A DNA stretch of 64,000 bases, taken from NCBI GenBank assembly GCA_965656875.1, contig CBFHMJ010000002.1, positions 310,001 through 374,000 on the forward strand, given 5' to 3'. Below, piece after piece: positions 6,372 to 15,614 of the stretch (position 1 is its first letter; each line of letters opens with the position of its first letter). Below the pieces are notes generated by a model. That model did not search any database. It was given only the letters and a program-made list of their open reading frames with translations, and was not told the DNA's origin. The position numbers and the translations under genes are program-made. The DNA comes from CBFHMJ01 sp965656875. GTDB lineage: Bacteria > Pseudomonadota > Gammaproteobacteria > Enterobacterales > Alteromonadaceae.

Positions 6372-7581
6372 CTTTAGATAACGCTAAGCGTGCATTCTGC
6401 TGATCAATTGTAAATTGAAAATGCTTCAGATAGTTCATGCCGAGTAAACCATCCACCCCTTCAATATCATCAAATGGCATCACAACAAGTTCTAATGAGG
6501 TAACGGTATATCCACCAATATCAAGAGATTCAATCCGATAGACGGGTGCCTCGACGATTCCTCCGGCTGTATTCATTCGACTATTTCCAAGAAATGTCGT
6601 GTTTTTTTGGTTGAAGTATTGCTCGAAAAAGGTCGTTGAAATGACGGTAAGTGAGGCGCCGGTATCTATCAGTAATTTAGTGCTTAGCTGAGTATTGAAA
6701 ATTGCTGTCACAACAAAGTGTTCTCCCTGTCTTACTAAAGGAATTCCTGTGTCTTCATTGTACATATTTGCAATATCGTCCAGCAGCCGATTGACTCGGG
6801 CGTTGTATTCAACATGATTTATCGTCATTAGCAGTTGTTCTGCTTCAGCATACTGCTCTAATGCGAGTTGAGCTTCTGCCAGAGTGAGCTTAAACGCTGG
6901 CTCTTCAGGCATGATCTCTAACAGAGAAGAAAATAACTCTACAACTGCGGGCCAGTTTTCCAGTTCCTTCAGTTTTTCAAGTTGGTAAAAAGCATTATCT
7001 TTTATCTGGCGATTGACTCTTGCGGCCTCATCATTGGTATAGGTAAGGCTTAATGCATAATTGAGTTGATAAAAAGATTCATCAATATTGTCGGTCAGGA
7101 ACAGCCATTGTGCCTGTAGCAGAATAAACTCGAGATCGTATGGATAACGTGAAGACCAGGCCAGATAGAGAGCTTCAAACGTTGAAAACTCCCCGTTGAT
7201 TATCCAGGCTTCAGCCGATTCCAGCCACAGTGATTTTATCCTTTTTGCTTTCAACTCATCGATGTAATTGAGTAACTCAAACTGTTCTACAGCTTCTGCA
7301 AATTGATGGTCATTAAACAATTGCTCAATGTTGTGTTGATGCTGTAAGGCAATTTCAGTACGGGTAGGAGAAGGAGTTGACTGGATTGTTGAAGAGTTGA
7401 GTGGACTGATATCCGTATTATCCGGTTGCGATTGTTGTTGATTCAGGATTGTGGCGAGTGAAGGAACGATTGAATTGGATGATATCGATGGTGTGGTTCT
7501 GCTAACGAAAGGCTGAACCATGTGGTAAACATTAAAGCTTAATGAACAGATTAGCAAAAAGTATAACAAAGGTTTGCTCAT
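6352..7581 (-). CDS. Membrane-anchored TPR protein with retroviral-type aspartic protease domain
   Basis: 409 residues from the ATG at 7579-7581 (MSKPLLYFLLICSLSFNVYH, a signal anchor); a GTG ten codons upstream has no ribosome-binding site. Residues about 80-260 are helical repeats of TPR/SEL type. The C-terminal 130 residues hold a single-domain clan AA protease: catalytic LLIDTGASLTVIS, then GGIVEAPVYRIESLDIGGY and a flap-like VDGLLGMNYLKHF. Bacterial proteins of this type are thought to act in the periplasm; substrates are mostly unknown. It converges with, and overlaps by 20 bp, the secreted protein at 5826. Confidence 0.75.
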   Translation of the reverse strand: MSKPLLYFLLICSLSFNVYHMVQPFVSRTTPSISSNSIVPSLATILNQQQSQPDNTDISPLNSSTIQSTPSPTRTEIALQHQHNIEQLFNDHQFAEAVEQFELLNYIDELKAKRIKSLWLESAEAWIINGEFSTFEALYLAWSSRYPYDLEFILLQAQWLFLTDNIDESFYQLNYALSLTYTNDEAARVNRQIKDNAFYQLEKLKELENWPAVVELFSSLLEIMPEEPAFKLTLAEAQLALEQYAEAEQLLMTINHVEYNARVNRLLDDIANMYNEDTGIPLVRQGEHFVVTAIFNTQLSTKLLIDTGASLTVISTTFFEQYFNQKNTTFLGNSRMNTAGGIVEAPVYRIESLDIGGYTVTSLELVVMPFDDIEGVDGLLGMNYLKHFQFTIDQQNARLALSKANQQAR

Positions 7582-7860
7582 GTTTAAGGAACGTCCTGAA
7601 CTGGAAAACACCGATATTTTGATGATTATTGATTATGTATGGAAACAGTAGAAGAAGATAACTAATTTTTTTGGAATATTTCATGTATCTACGTTACTTG
7701 ATGTTTTCCAGGCAAGCTATTGAGTTAAAACCATTTGTATAAAGAGTTCTGAACAATTGTAGCAAGGTCGGATGATCTTTATTGCATATGTGGTGTTGAT
7801 TAATACCAAATGGTTTGACTAAAATTTCGATTCGTTGAGTTGTGTTAGTTGTTTGTTGAA

Positions 7861-8427
7861 ATGGTTAAAACCAAAGTTGGAATAACAATGCTGTTGGCAT
7901 TGGTACTTTCAGGGTGCGTGGATGAAAAGAAATATTTTCAGCCAGTGCTGGGTCGTGACCATCAGGACAACAGTAACAGAGACAATCAGCCTTGCTCTGA
8001 TGCCCACCTGAAAGCTTATCAAAGAGATATCCGTCCTTTACGACGTCCTGTCATTATTATAGGTGAGAAAGAAAGTGATGCTCACTTCGAGCTGGATGAA
8101 CGTGAGATGCGTGTTATTGGGTTTGATGAGCATGTTGAGGAATACATTAACTATTCTGTTTACTACGGTGACCGCTTAACTTCTACATTTGATAAGTCAG
8201 GCACAGTTCAAACAACGAAAGTACATACTCGTGCAATTATTTGTTTTAAGCGCAATCTCATCGCGGTGAAACGAACAACGGTCAACGAAAGGCGCAGAGG
8301 TGATCTTGCTGAGTCAGATTCAGAAATTCATTTCTATCAGTACACCACGAGGGCGCCAGATGTTGATACACAACAGGATCTGGCTTCCAGAAGAACAATC
8401 GCTATTCGACAAACGTTCGAAGATTAA
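7861..8427 (+). CDS. Hypothetical lipoprotein
   Basis: 188 residues from the ATG at 7861. The N-terminus MVKTKVGITMLLALVLSGCV has a lipobox LSGC, so the mature protein starts at cysteine 19 and is probably attached to the outer or inner membrane. The rest is hydrophilic and charged, with one further pair of cysteines (QPCSD and IICFK). The 3' end overlaps the convergent HDOD gene by 26 bp. Family not recognised. Confidence 0.65.
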   Translation: MVKTKVGITMLLALVLSGCVDEKKYFQPVLGRDHQDNSNRDNQPCSDAHLKAYQRDIRPLRRPVIIIGEKESDAHFELDEREMRVIGFDEHVEEYINYSVYYGDRLTSTFDKSGTVQTTKVHTRAIICFKRNLIAVKRTTVNERRRGDLAESDSEIHFYQYTTRAPDVDTQQDLASRRTIAIRQTFED

Positions 8428-9601
8428 GCCGGGTGAGGTTTTTTGAAACCATTGCCTGCAAACCTGCAGAGCTTAAATTGATTTCTTTAAGCGTCTGAGA
8501 TATCTCATCTTTACCTATCAATTTTGCTTGCCTCATTTGTTCAAACTGCGAGTAAAACGTTGCCTGATGTAACGCTTTAGCCATATCAGAACATTCATTG
8601 AACGGTACATTTTGATTGAATTCATCGATGGATGCAGCCATTCCTTTTGGCCGTTGTTTATGGAGCTCAAGCTGATTCAGTACGTCCGTACTGATTTTTC
8701 CTGCATAGTGCTTGAATAACTTAAAAGGGATGGCCGAATCTGCATCAACGTTCAACAGGTTGTCATGGAACTGCTTTTTACCGCGTTGACGAAACTCTTT
8801 CAGGTGTAATGTTTTTACTTCGTCAAATGACAAGAGAAACTGGTGGTAACAAGCAACGATGCCAACATGAGCGAGTGTACCTGCGAGTAAGCCTTCGACG
8901 GGATCATGATAACCACTGGATTCCAGCAGATGATGAGTTGCAAGCCCGGTAGAAAGCATGTGTTTCCAAAGTTTAAAGCCAAGTAATGGGAATAGATCGT
9001 TGTTTAGTTTAACCGCTTGTTTAACCAGCATAATGGGTAGCAATGCTTTTGCACCATCAACACCCAACATGCTTATCGCGACCTGAGGTTCTTTGATTAC
9101 GCGATTGACCTTACGGCCTATTTGCAGTTGAAACTTCTGTTGATTGATCATTTGCAACAATGTGCGCTCGAGAGAGTGCTTTGCTTTTACTACATTGGCT
9201 ACTCGGGTATATGTCATTGATGGCGAGTACAAAATAGCGGTTAAGTCGGTAAAATTATGAGAGAACCGCAGTAGTGAATTCAGTACGTAGTCTGAGTCTT
9301 CAAGTTTATCGACTGCATGTTGGAAGATTCTGGGGTGAATCCATGCACTCATTTCCGCAATGGCTCTCACTTCGTCTTCTTTTTTCTGGCGCTCTCGTTC
9401 AACACGTTTCTTTTCTACATCCAGTAAAATGCGTTCTACTTGTTCTTCTTCTTCTTTTTTTGACTGTTGGGGCTTTTCAAAATCGATAATAAGCCCATCG
9501 TCAAAATCTTCTGCACGCAACGCAAACTTCAGATCGATTAGATACCGAAAAAATCGATGAGAGATCGTTTGTAGATGATTTTGTGGGGCTTGCACTGTCA
9601 A
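8402..9601 (-). CDS. HDOD-domain signalling protein
   Basis: About 399 residues from a TTG at 9599-9601 preceded by GGAG at good spacing; a TTG ten codons further upstream is an alternative. After a first segment of about 45 residues comes a strongly charged coiled-coil (KKEEEEQVERILLDVEKKR). The HDOD region follows: AEMSAWIHPRIFQHAVDKLE, VLNSLLRFSHNFTDLTAI, GVDGAKALLPIMLV, then KLWKHMLSTGLATHHLLESS with LLAGTLAHVGIVA. HDOD domains are non-catalytic relatives of HD phosphohydrolases, often found in motility and c-di-GMP signalling. The catalytic HD pair is not visible. It overlaps the convergent lipoprotein gene. Confidence 0.75.
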   Translation of the reverse strand: MTVQAPQNHLQTISHRFFRYLIDLKFALRAEDFDDGLIIDFEKPQQSKKEEEEQVERILLDVEKKRVERERQKKEDEVRAIAEMSAWIHPRIFQHAVDKLEDSDYVLNSLLRFSHNFTDLTAILYSPSMTYTRVANVVKAKHSLERTLLQMINQQKFQLQIGRKVNRVIKEPQVAISMLGVDGAKALLPIMLVKQAVKLNNDLFPLLGFKLWKHMLSTGLATHHLLESSGYHDPVEGLLAGTLAHVGIVACYHQFLLSFDEVKTLHLKEFRQRGKKQFHDNLLNVDADSAIPFKLFKHYAGKISTDVLNQLELHKQRPKGMAASIDEFNQNVPFNECSDMAKALHQATFYSQFEQMRQAKLIGKDEISQTLKEINLSSAGLQAMVSKNLTRLNLRTFVE

Positions 9602-9747
9602 TGTTAAATACTCCAACAATATAGCTATCAAGGTTTAACGCATGTCACAGAAACCTGTGAAGCGATTTCATCGTAAATATATCTAACTGCGTACAGCTGG
9701 ATAACTTTAAAAACTTAACGTATTGATTCGTATTGCAAAGGTTACCA

Positions 9748-10022
9748 GGGTCTGTTGACCTTTAAAGGTGATTTTGCAGCTGCTTGTCGCATGTTTATAC
9801 AGGTTTTTGGTTGCGTCGTGTTTATCTACGTCAGCAGCCTTAAACGTCTTAACAGGGTGCGACAAACGCTATCTATTATTGATTAATGATTGAATAAATT
9901 CGTTCAATAGTCCTTATTTCGCGTTCCGGAGAATTAATTCAGACTCACTAAACCTTATGACGTATATTCTGCCTGAACGCCATTGATGTCGAACGACGCT
10001 TCACTCGCAAAGATCAGCTGCC
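9748..10022. mobile_element. MITE-like element with terminal inverted repeats, copy 2
   Basis: The left end GGGTCTGTTGACCTTTAAAG (9748-9767) and the right end, which carries GTCGAACG and CGCAAAGATCAGC (about 9989-10018), match the two ends of copy 1 at 767-955. Next to the left end GATTTTGCAGCTGCTTGTC parallels GATTTTGCTGCAGCTTGTC of copy 1. About 275 bp, no transposase. It fills much of the gene-free stretch 9602-10316 between the HDOD and kinase genes; the remainder is AT-rich, with nothing else recognised. Confidence 0.6.
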
Positions 10023-10316
10023 TTTCACTGACTGCCAAACTTTGGATGAACTATTATGTTTGCGATAGCGATATTTCATCCCGGGTATACCATTTACCTG
10101 CTTAAACAATCGTTGTTTCTCCTGGCCTGTCTGGTAACTCGAAATTTAGTCGAATATTAATTTTTACCTTAAACAGGCACGCAAATCAATTTTTTGGCCG
10201 AAAATCATAAAAATTACAATCTGTTAAAAATATTGTTTCGTATTAAATATACTATGCTTTCAATAATGAAATAATAAATGCTATATATTTCATCGTGATA
10301 GTTACACTTTCTGTGT

Positions 10317-13300
10317 TTAATGTACGCGATTTTCCGTGTTTTTCACTAAGCGATCAGATTCACTTATTTTGGTTATACCTTGTTCAAAAAACCAAACTTT
10401 AACGGCATTAAAGGCACGAGAAAGTTCTGAAGTATCCGTTGTCAGCGATGACAGATCCCCACCTCGATATTTATTTTCGAGGTTACCTGCAATAGATGAC
10501 AACTCTGAGGCTCCAAACGTAGCGCCGGTAGATTTTATTGAATGAACGAATCGAATTAATGTGGAAATATCCAGATTCAGTCCTTCTGTTGCCATGGTGT
10601 CTAACTGATTCTGTGTATCATCAATGAACATGGAAACGATGGTTTGAAATTTATCTCCAGTTGCTTGCTCCAGTGCTCGCAGTGTACTTTCTTCAACGAC
10701 AATTTCAGGTGTGTTGCTGACACTGTGAGGTTTTTTAGACGCTATTGAGTAATCAGACTTTTTCAACCATTTGCTCAGCATGTCGTGTAATTCTTTTTCA
10801 CTGAACGGTTTTGAAATGAAATCATCCATACCTGCATCGAGACATTTTGCTCGCGTTTCTGCCAGGGCGCTTGCCGTCATTGCAACAACGGGCATCCGTC
10901 GTTTATGTTGCGTTGATTTCTCTCTGAGGCGAAGTTCCTGTGTTGCTTCGTAACCATCCATATTTGGCATCAGACAATCCATAAAGATCAGGTCGTAGTT
11001 GTTTTTGTCCGCTAAATCCAGCGCGGCGATACCATCGTTGGCAATGTCGACCGATAATCCTGCTTGTTCCAGTAGTGTCTTAGCAACAATTTGATTAGTT
11101 GGTGTATCTTCTACAAGTAAGAGATGTCCGGTGAATTTAGGCTGTGGTACCGAAGTATCTTGCGCTTCAGCCTGTTCTTCCATGATGATTTCTTTCAGGG
11201 TTTTAAATAATAAAGCGTTATGGACTGGCCTGTGTAAGTAATGAGAAAAGCCAAGGTTACGGCATTTTTGCGCATCTATTGTTGAGTTGCCGGAGCTGAT
11301 AAAGAGAATCTTTATATTGGCTAAAGAGGGTTCTTTAGCAATGATCTGCGCGAGCGTTAAACCGTCCATAACAGGCATGTAGTAATCAATAATTACAATG
11401 TCATATTTCTCAGGCGTTGCGGCTTTTTTCAAGAGTAACTGAATGGCATCACTACCACTGGTGACCGTATCTACAATCATTTTTTCGTGGGTTAATGTTT
11501 TGGCCAGAATGTCGCAGTTAATTTCGATGTCATCTATGATCAAGCATCTTACGCCTTGCAGGTTAATAACGTCCGCCGTTGTCACTTCTGAACCTTGTTC
11601 TAACGGTAAAGAGACGGTGAATTCAGATCCTTCGCCGGGTTTGCTCGTTACCAATATAGAACCTCCCATTAATTCAGCGAGACTTTGGCAAATAGCCAGT
11701 CCAAGTCCAGTACCACCAAATTGCCGTGTCGTCGATACATCTGCCTGATGGAAAGGTTCAAAAATGCTGTTAGCTACATCGGGGGGCATGCCAATTCCGG
11801 TATCCTTGATTTTTATTTGAATAGCTCTGGGTAGCTCATCATTCGTTTCAGGGTAAGAAATATTGAGTTGTACATGTCCTTCTAAGGTGAATTTGACGGC
11901 ATTACTTAATAAGTTACTGATAATTTGCCGAATACGCCCTTCGTCGCCAATCCAGAAAGTGGGGCACTCAGGGTCATAACTAAATACAACTTCGATATCT
12001 TTTTTTTCCGCATTAGGCATCATCAACTGACAAACATCGAATGCACATTTTTCCAGATTGAAATTTTGCGGATCAATGTTCATTTTTCCAGCTTCAATCT
12101 TTGAAAAATCAAGCACATCATTTAGTACATTCATCAGTGCGTTGCCTGAATCATAAATCGTACTGACAAATGCCTGTTGTTCGTCGTTTAGTGGTGTTTT
12201 CATTAAAATCTGCGTCATACCTAACATGCCATTCATGGGTGTTCGTATTTCATGACTCATTGTTGCAAGGAAAGTGCTCTTGGCTCGGGAAGCCTCTTCT
12301 GCCTCTTTACGCTTTTCGATTAGAACAAGTTCGGTTTGCTCATGTTGATAGATCTCATGGGATAATTTTTGTTCTGCCTTTCTGCGATCATAGATTTCTC
12401 GTTTCAATTTTCTCCAGCCACTGAAATAGACCTGCATGATGCCAAACAATGGAATGACATAGGCCAGGATTTTGATCCAGTGCGCTGCATTGAAATAACT
12501 GTCAAACAGGGCAACAGAACCAAAGGCCATGTAAATGCCAACAAATGACTCTGGCACCATTGCGACGATCAGTGCATAAGAAAATGCACCGGGGTGTTTT
12601 TGATAAAAGCGTGGAAACAGATAGATCCCTGCAAAAATATAGAAAAACAAAGGGAAAATATCATAAGGGCGCTTTATCCATGAGTCAGGAAATTGAGTGG
12701 CTGGAAGGGTCTGACTCGTCGCACAGTAATCTATGATTAGCCATGCTATTACAAAAAAGGTAAGGCACACCACAAGGAAAAACTTCAAATCCTTGATCGA
12801 AATATCTTTCAATTCATCAGTCGTCGACTTGTTAGTACGAGCATTCGAACGGATATAAACCAGCCCAACACCGAATACTAAGATGACTGCATTGAACATT
12901 CGACAGATAGCCCAGGTAAAAGGAACCAGGTCATTATTATCTGCAATTGAGTCGATAAGCCTGTCGGCTGCAAGTGTATGAAATGCATCCATTATTCCAG
13001 ACATGAATAAAGCAACCGCAATCACCGGAATCGTAATTTCCCTGGTCATTCTGTAATGATTTATGGCAAGAATGACCGTGAAGATGGCCGCACAAAAGCC
13101 TGTCCACTCCAGAATAGTATGTGTAAAAGCGCCGGACATCTGGTGGAAATTAACTTCGCTGGGAGGGAGATTAACGGGAATGTCACGCGTCGAGCTTAAG
13201 TCAACGCCTGTTATGATTAAGATAAACGGTAAAAGGCATATGCCAGTAACAGCAAGGAGTGGCAAATAGAAACTCCTCGATGAAAACGTATTGTTGTGAA

Positions 13301-13325
13301 AGTGTTCCTGCATAACCATGTCCAA
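10317..13325 (-). CDS. Hybrid sensor histidine kinase (MASE3-like sensor, HisKA, HATPase, two receiver domains, Hpt)
   Basis: 1002 residues. The N-terminal 300 residues contain about eight membrane helices with a MASE3-like pattern (FTHTILEWTGFCAAIFTVI, SGIMDAFHTLAAD). A coiled segment follows. HisKA has the phosphorylatable His near residue 358 in FLATMSHEIRTPMNGMLG. HATPase motifs are DTGIGMPP and GGTGLGLAICQSLAE (about 530-545). Receiver 1 has IDDIEIN and the Asp in IIDYYMPVMDG (about 647). Receiver 2 has VEDTPTNQ and FMDCLMPNMDGYEA (about 782). The final Hpt domain has its His near residue 927 in FVHSIKSTGATFGA. This is a complete phosphorelay with no DNA-binding output; no response regulator gene is adjacent, so its target is elsewhere. 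Confidence 0.9.
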   Translation of the reverse strand: MDMVMQEHFHNNTFSSRSFYLPLLAVTGICLLPFILIITGVDLSSTRDIPVNLPPSEVNFHQMSGAFTHTILEWTGFCAAIFTVILAINHYRMTREITIPVIAVALFMSGIMDAFHTLAADRLIDSIADNNDLVPFTWAICRMFNAVILVFGVGLVYIRSNARTNKSTTDELKDISIKDLKFFLVVCLTFFVIAWLIIDYCATSQTLPATQFPDSWIKRPYDIFPLFFYIFAGIYLFPRFYQKHPGAFSYALIVAMVPESFVGIYMAFGSVALFDSYFNAAHWIKILAYVIPLFGIMQVYFSGWRKLKREIYDRRKAEQKLSHEIYQHEQTELVLIEKRKEAEEASRAKSTFLATMSHEIRTPMNGMLGMTQILMKTPLNDEQQAFVSTIYDSGNALMNVLNDVLDFSKIEAGKMNIDPQNFNLEKCAFDVCQLMMPNAEKKDIEVVFSYDPECPTFWIGDEGRIRQIISNLLSNAVKFTLEGHVQLNISYPETNDELPRAIQIKIKDTGIGMPPDVANSIFEPFHQADVSTTRQFGGTGLGLAICQSLAELMGGSILVTSKPGEGSEFTVSLPLEQGSEVTTADVINLQGVRCLIIDDIEINCDILAKTLTHEKMIVDTVTSGSDAIQLLLKKAATPEKYDIVIIDYYMPVMDGLTLAQIIAKEPSLANIKILFISSGNSTIDAQKCRNLGFSHYLHRPVHNALLFKTLKEIIMEEQAEAQDTSVPQPKFTGHLLLVEDTPTNQIVAKTLLEQAGLSVDIANDGIAALDLADKNNYDLIFMDCLMPNMDGYEATQELRLREKSTQHKRRMPVVAMTASALAETRAKCLDAGMDDFISKPFSEKELHDMLSKWLKKSDYSIASKKPHSVSNTPEIVVEESTLRALEQATGDKFQTIVSMFIDDTQNQLDTMATEGLNLDISTLIRFVHSIKSTGATFGASELSSIAGNLENKYRGGDLSSLTTDTSELSRAFNAVKVWFFEQGITKISESDRLVKNTENRVH

Positions 13326-13693
13326 TGTTGAGCGTCAAAGTGCCTGATTGTCTGTTTCCTGTCCCGGTCTGGCGCAGGTGTTAAATTCACGATCAAATAC
13401 TTCCTGATAGTAATACTTTCCTGTCCTGCGCAATAATCAGGTGGTTTGTGCAGGCGTTACCAGTAAACAAAAAACTGAGAGTGACCAGTTACTCCAGTTT
13501 GCTGAACTCACTTGTTAAGATTTGTGATTTAAAGCATAGACTACAGCCTGAAATATATACAAAGGGCTTCTTACTCGCGTTTTAAACAAAATTGAGTAAA
13601 CGTAGGCAGGAAATCAACGCTGATAACTACTGATTTCCTGAGGTCTGCTAAAATAACGATGAAAAGTTTTTGGACGTTGGTTTTAGTTTTTGG

Positions 13694-13722
13694 TTGGTCA
13701 TCATTTAGCTGTCTGCTATAAT
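13694..13722 (+). promoter_or_regulatory. Probable sigma-70 promoter for pyrG
   Basis: TTGGTC (13694-13699) and a consensus TATAAT (13717-13722) are separated by 17 bp and lie 50 bp before the pyrG ATG. The leader is pyrimidine-rich. The rest of the 13326-13772 gap shows nothing else I can name. Confidence 0.6.
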
Positions 13723-13772
13723 TTCGTCCCGTCCTTTTATTCCTATTAACTTCCTACTTCTTTTGGGTTCAC

Positions 13773-15407
13773 ATGACAACACGATTTATCTTCGTTACGG
13801 GCGGGGTAGTTTCATCCCTTGGTAAAGGTATTGCTGCAGCATCGTTGGCGGCTATTCTTGAGGCAAGAGGCCTTAAAGTCACAATTATGAAATTGGATCC
13901 GTACATTAATGTTGATCCAGGAACAATGAGCCCAACTCAGCACGGTGAAGTTTATGTCACAGAAGACGGTGCTGAAACCGATTTGGATTTAGGTCATTAC
14001 GAGCGTTTCATTCGTACTAAAATGACCAGCAAGAACAACTTCACGCAAGGCCGGGTATACGAAGATATTCTGCGCCGCGAAAGACGTGGTGATTTTCTTG
14101 GTGCGACCATTCAGGTTATCCCTCATATCACAAATGACATCAAACGCCGGGTTATTGAAGGCTCAGAAGGCACTGACGTAGCAATCGTTGAAATTGGTGG
14201 TACGGTTGGTGATATCGAATCGCTACCTTTCATTGAAGCTATTCGTCAGCTAGGCACTGAACTGGGCCGTGACCGTGCGATGTATATGCATCTGACACTG
14301 GTACCTTATCTTGGCTCTGCCGGTGAAGTTAAAACTAAACCTACACAACATTCCGTTAAAGAACTACGTTCCATCGGTATCCAGCCGGATATTCTTGTTT
14401 GTCGTTCTGACCGTGCTATTCCTGCCAATGAACGTGCAAAAATCTCATTGTTTACCAATGTAGAAGAAAAAGCCGTTATCTCTCTAAAAGACGTACCAAG
14501 CATTTATCAGATCCCTGCATTGCTTAAATCTCAGGGACTGGATGAGTTGGTGGTTAACCGTTTCCGTCTTGATTGTCCGGAAGCTGATCTGGTTGAGTGG
14601 GAACAGGTTCTGTATGCAGAGTCGAATCCGGTCGGAGAAGTGACGATTGGAATGGTAGGTAAGTACATCGAATTACCTGATGCTTATAAATCTGTGAATG
14701 AAGCACTGAAACATGCAGGGCTAAAGAATCGCTTACAGGTCAATATTAAGTATGTTGACTCTCAGGATGTCGAGAGTAAAGGCGTAGAAATTTTATCTGA
14801 TCTGGATGCTATCCTGGTGCCTGGTGGATTTGGTGGTCGTGGTATTGAAGGTAAAATTCGTTCTGCTCAATATGCGCGTGAAAATAATATTCCATATCTT
14901 GGCATTTGTCTGGGTATGCAGGTCGCATTAATTGAATTTGCCAGAAATGTTGTGGGCTTAACTGATGCAAACTCAACTGAGTTTTCACAAGAGACGAGTA
15001 ATCCGGTTATTGGTTTGGTCACAGAGTGGACTGATGCTGAAGGCAATGTTGAATCTCGTACAGAGAACTCTGATCTGGGCGGTTCTATGCGTCTTGGGGC
15101 GCAGCGTTGCTTCCTGAAAGAAGACAGTAAAGTTAAAGCGCTGTACGGCAACGAGTGGATCACTGAACGTCATCGTCACCGTTATGAAGTTAACAACAAC
15201 TTTGTGAATATGATTGAAGAAGCCGGGATGAAAATTTCTGGTTTGTCAGAAGATAAAAAGCTGGTTGAAATTGTTGAGATCCCTGAACACCCATGGTTTG
15301 TTGCTGCGCAATTCCACCCTGAATTCAGTTCAACACCTCGTGATGGACATCCATTATTTGAAGGCTTTGTAGCCGCAGCAGGGCAACATCAAAAACAGCA
15401 AAAATAA
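13773..15407 (+). CDS. pyrG: CTP synthase
   Basis: 544 residues, the usual length. It makes CTP from UTP using ATP and glutamine. The N-terminal amidoligase domain begins TRFIFVTGGVVSSLGKGIAA and carries KLDPYINVDPGTMSPTQHGE and EDGAETDLDLGHYERF. The C-terminal class I glutamine amidotransferase has the nucleophile in GICLGMQVA and the His/Glu pair in AAQFHPEFSS. Cytoplasmic. It precedes eno; in Pseudomonas-type genomes kdsA sits between them, but here only tandem hairpins do. Confidence 0.98.
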   Translation: MTTRFIFVTGGVVSSLGKGIAAASLAAILEARGLKVTIMKLDPYINVDPGTMSPTQHGEVYVTEDGAETDLDLGHYERFIRTKMTSKNNFTQGRVYEDILRRERRGDFLGATIQVIPHITNDIKRRVIEGSEGTDVAIVEIGGTVGDIESLPFIEAIRQLGTELGRDRAMYMHLTLVPYLGSAGEVKTKPTQHSVKELRSIGIQPDILVCRSDRAIPANERAKISLFTNVEEKAVISLKDVPSIYQIPALLKSQGLDELVVNRFRLDCPEADLVEWEQVLYAESNPVGEVTIGMVGKYIELPDAYKSVNEALKHAGLKNRLQVNIKYVDSQDVESKGVEILSDLDAILVPGGFGGRGIEGKIRSAQYARENNIPYLGICLGMQVALIEFARNVVGLTDANSTEFSQETSNPVIGLVTEWTDAEGNVESRTENSDLGGSMRLGAQRCFLKEDSKVKALYGNEWITERHRHRYEVNNNFVNMIEEAGMKISGLSEDKKLVEIVEIPEHPWFVAAQFHPEFSSTPRDGHPLFEGFVAAAGQHQKQQK

Positions 15408-15454
15408 CGCAACTGGTGTATTCCCGTTTGTCATAGAGTTGTTAGTCGCTGTGT

Positions 15455-15506
15455 AATCAGGGTACGATATGTACCCTGATTTAATCACTGCATTTAACAG
15501 TGATTA
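15455..15506 (+). terminator. Two tandem perfect hairpins between pyrG and eno
   Basis: First stem AATCAGGGTAC (15455-15465) / GTACCCTGATT (15471-15481), 11 bp with a 5-nt loop. The second stem follows at once: TAATCACTG (15482-15490) / CAGTGATTA (15498-15506), 9 bp. The first is followed by only a short T stretch, so the pair may serve as terminator or processing/stability signal. Confidence 0.65.
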
Positions 15507-15614
15507 GATAATCTGAATTACCATTCATTAACTACCTGATTTTTAACTTATTTTTATAATCCACCAGATTCACTGTAACAGAGCAACCAGAATCTGGTTT
15601 ATTGAGGTTTAGTC

